This document shows positions 62,649 through 64,000 of a stretch of 64,000 bases of DNA, piece after piece (position 1 is the stretch's first letter; each line of letters opens with the position of its first letter). The translations under genes were made by a program, and so were the position numbers. The notes under the pieces are model-generated. The model had not been told where the DNA came from. It did no database searches and saw only the letters and a list, made by a program, of their open reading frames with translations. Source of the DNA: Alicyclobacillus sp. SO9 (GTDB lineage Bacteria; Bacillota; Bacilli; Alicyclobacillales; Alicyclobacillaceae); the NCBI RefSeq assembly GCF_016406125.1, contig NZ_CP066339.1:2914001-2978000 (forward strand), read 5' to 3'.

Positions 62649-63050
62649 CTATCGGATTCTGCGATTGTCCTCCTGTTTAAGCCAATAGCGAAGTCCTTTG
62701 CCCGCGTATGGCTCGTCTGTGTAACGAGGAACAACGTGAAAATGGGCATGGGGAATCGTTTGATTCGATACCAGTCCAACATTCCATCCCAGAGTGTATC
62801 CATCCGGATGAAACCGCTCATCTAGATTACTTTTTACTTGGTGCAAGAGTTCATAGATTCCGGTCCATTCATTTAGCGACAGGTCAAACGTTGTTTGCCT
62901 ATGCTCCTTTGGAACAATAACGCCACTGCCTTCCAAAACGTCTTGGTGACCATCGTGTTGTAGAAAGTAACACGTGTCATTTTCAAACACGATGTGTTGG
63001 TGCGAATCTTGCTGCGGGTGACAAAAAGGACATTTCGATATTTTTTCCAA
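62649..63050 (-). CDS. HIT-family nucleotide hydrolase
   Basis: A 133-residue histidine-triad protein. C-P-F-C near the N-terminus and HAHFHVVPRY (H-x-H-x-H) near residue 105 are typical; GVIVPKEHRQT is the expected strand. It hydrolyses or transfers nucleotidyl groups such as AMP-amides or Ap4A. The start is TTG with GGGGGTG 5 bases upstream. It is transcribed upstream of the MFS gene. Confidence 0.92.
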   Translation of the reverse strand: MEKISKCPFCHPQQDSHQHIVFENDTCYFLQHDGHQDVLEGSGVIVPKEHRQTTFDLSLNEWTGIYELLHQVKSNLDERFHPDGYTLGWNVGLVSNQTIPHAHFHVVPRYTDEPYAGKGLRYWLKQEDNRRIR

Positions 63051-63185
63051 TCAAACACCCCCTGTATTCATCCATATATTCCAGTTCGAACCATGAACAA
63101 TACTCCAAGAGTTCGTCAATTGCTTCAATGATAAGGTCTGGTTTTCATCCCATTTATGTATAATGACACCAGGCTCTCCTTTGTG

Positions 63186-63719
63186 TCACAACATGAATTG
63201 CTGACGTTTGATGCTATAGACTCGTACCCTGCGGTTACAGGACTGGTCTACAGTTTCCCGCTCCAAATGCATTCCAAGTTTGTACATGATGCGTTCGGAC
63301 CCGGTGTTACCTATTTGACAAATACTCAGTATCTCACTCAAGTCACAATTTTCGAATCCGAAGCGTAAAGCCTCTCTTGCAGCTTCCGTGGCAATTCCTC
63401 TTCCCCAGAATGACCTACCTAACCGCCAGCCAATTTCCACAGCAGGCATGATTTCAGGCAAAAAAGCAGGCACAGACAGTCCAACAAATCCAGCTAACTC
63501 ACCGGTGGCAACAATCTCTACTGCAAATAAGCCAAAGCCAAGTTCCTCCCACGTCTCTTCACACCGCCTGACAAATATTCTAGTCTGCTCCTCCGTCCGT
63601 GTGTCCCCTCCACCAATCCACTGCATTACCTCTGGGTCAGCGTTTATGCGTGACATGGACACAATGTCCTTTTCAGTCCATCGTCGTAACAGCAGTCGTG
63701 TTGTCTCTAGTCTTGGCAC
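63186..63719 (-). CDS. GNAT acetyltransferase (RimJ/RimL-like)
   Basis: A 177-residue acetyltransferase. LETTRLLLRRWTEKDIVSM opens the fold, IGWRLGRSFWGRGIATEAA is the cofactor loop, and GSERIMYKLGMHLE closes it. The start is GTG with GGGGAGG upstream. The gene resembles the cell's other RimJ/RimL-type GNATs in layout. The substrate is unknown. Confidence 0.87.
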   Translation of the reverse strand: MPRLETTRLLLRRWTEKDIVSMSRINADPEVMQWIGGGDTRTEEQTRIFVRRCEETWEELGFGLFAVEIVATGELAGFVGLSVPAFLPEIMPAVEIGWRLGRSFWGRGIATEAAREALRFGFENCDLSEILSICQIGNTGSERIMYKLGMHLERETVDQSCNRRVRVYSIKRQQFML

Positions 63720-63924
63720 TTGTCTGTCCCTCCCCTGGCAATATCACGTCCTTAATCGAAATCCGTATATGGAGGCTCTCAACCAAGATGACGAGTCATT
63801 GAGACGATTCATCCCGTATGAATGAGGAAACTCATGTGTCTGTGCATAAGTTAACAGAACATCAATTCTCGTCCTCTCGCAACAGAGATCGATATGGACT
63901 TTGAATCAACGATGTCGATACTTG

Positions 63925-63953
63925 TTGACATTCACACTCGTGCTCTCTATTAT
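63925..63953 (+). promoter_or_regulatory. SigA-type promoter at the right edge
   Basis: TTGACA (63925-63930), a 17-bp spacer and TATTAT (63948-63953). It drives a gene beyond the window. Confidence 0.75.
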
Positions 63954-63982
63954 ATTACCGCATTTACAAAATGCAGATTTTG

Positions 63983-64000
63983 ATTAACCAAATGGTTAAT
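63983..64000. promoter_or_regulatory. Palindrome downstream of the edge promoter
   Basis: A perfect 18-bp palindrome, ATTAACCA-AA-TGGTTAAT, near +25 from the -10 region and reaching the last base of the window. Its size and position suit a repressor operator, for example of the TetR or MarR type. Confidence 0.55.

Noticed and set aside
1-64000. Mobile elements, prophage or integron
   Set aside because: I found no transposase, integrase, phage gene or terminal inverted repeat with target duplication.

Overview
The window reads as chromosomal DNA of an aerobic Gram-positive spore-former of the Firmicutes, most like Alicyclobacillus or a near relative. This placement is inferred from gene content and signals: two T-box leaders, purine-rich ribosome binding sites with many TTG and GTG starts, CCA-encoding tRNAs, a FTR1 permease, an M29 aminopeptidase, an LCP protein and KdpDE/Trk genes. 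No phage, insertion sequence, integrase or CRISPR array was seen. Most of the window is housekeeping DNA interrupted by small accessory genes, seven GNAT acetyltransferases and several decayed genes.

Region by region. 1-8.6 kb: uvrC, a membrane-anchored protein, a tRNA trio Gln(CTG)-Glu(CTC)-Lys(CTT) downstream of gltX, hisC and a Ca2+/H+ exchanger. 8.8-16.8 kb: small membrane and zinc-ribbon proteins, an LCP-SH3 cell-wall protein, a MarR/dehydrogenase/HAD-phosphatase operon, argJ with a TTG start, and a 3'-truncated GH18 gene. 16.8-20.5 kb: a methyltransferase, a FTR1 iron permease behind a promoter and a 7-1-7 palindrome, a CoA-binding protein, a CcdC-like protein and a cold-shock gene with a long leader. 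20.5-24.1 kb: a response regulator/kinase pair, then a methionine-repeat lipoprotein and a cytochrome b-sulfite-oxidase-fold fusion. 24.2-28.8 kb: Asp/Glu racemase, an APH-like kinase, GNAT, MFS and a uridine-kinase-like gene. 28.9-31.3 kb: T-box-controlled thrS. 31.5-42.9 kb: accessory genes (GNATs, LysR, alpha/beta hydrolase, serine hydrolase, MBL and HD hydrolases), two broken genes, one acetyltransferase remnant, and ppaC. 43.2-46.6 kb: rhomboid protease and T-box-controlled proS. 46.7-55.3 kb: M29 aminopeptidase, Na+/H+ antiporter, a TrkH/TrkA/TrkA operon and a divergent short KdpD-KdpE pair. 55.3-64 kb: oxidoreductase, DinB, lipoprotein, two MFS exporters, TetR, a divergent PRPP synthetase, HIT and GNAT proteins, and at the right edge a promoter followed by a palindrome for a gene outside the window.

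The most interesting locus is 20549-22102. A lipoprotein made almost entirely of 7-residue repeats, most carrying one Met, precedes and is probably co-transcribed with a single polypeptide joining a four-helix heme-b-type membrane domain, an internal twin-arginine motif and an MsrP/YedY-like molybdopterin domain. The layout recalls the proteobacterial methionine-rich-peptide/YedY pair that scavenges hypochlorite, in an unusual Gram-positive lipoprotein-plus-fusion form. Function is inferred, not shown.

All coordinates and motif matches were read by eye; no homology search or folding was run.
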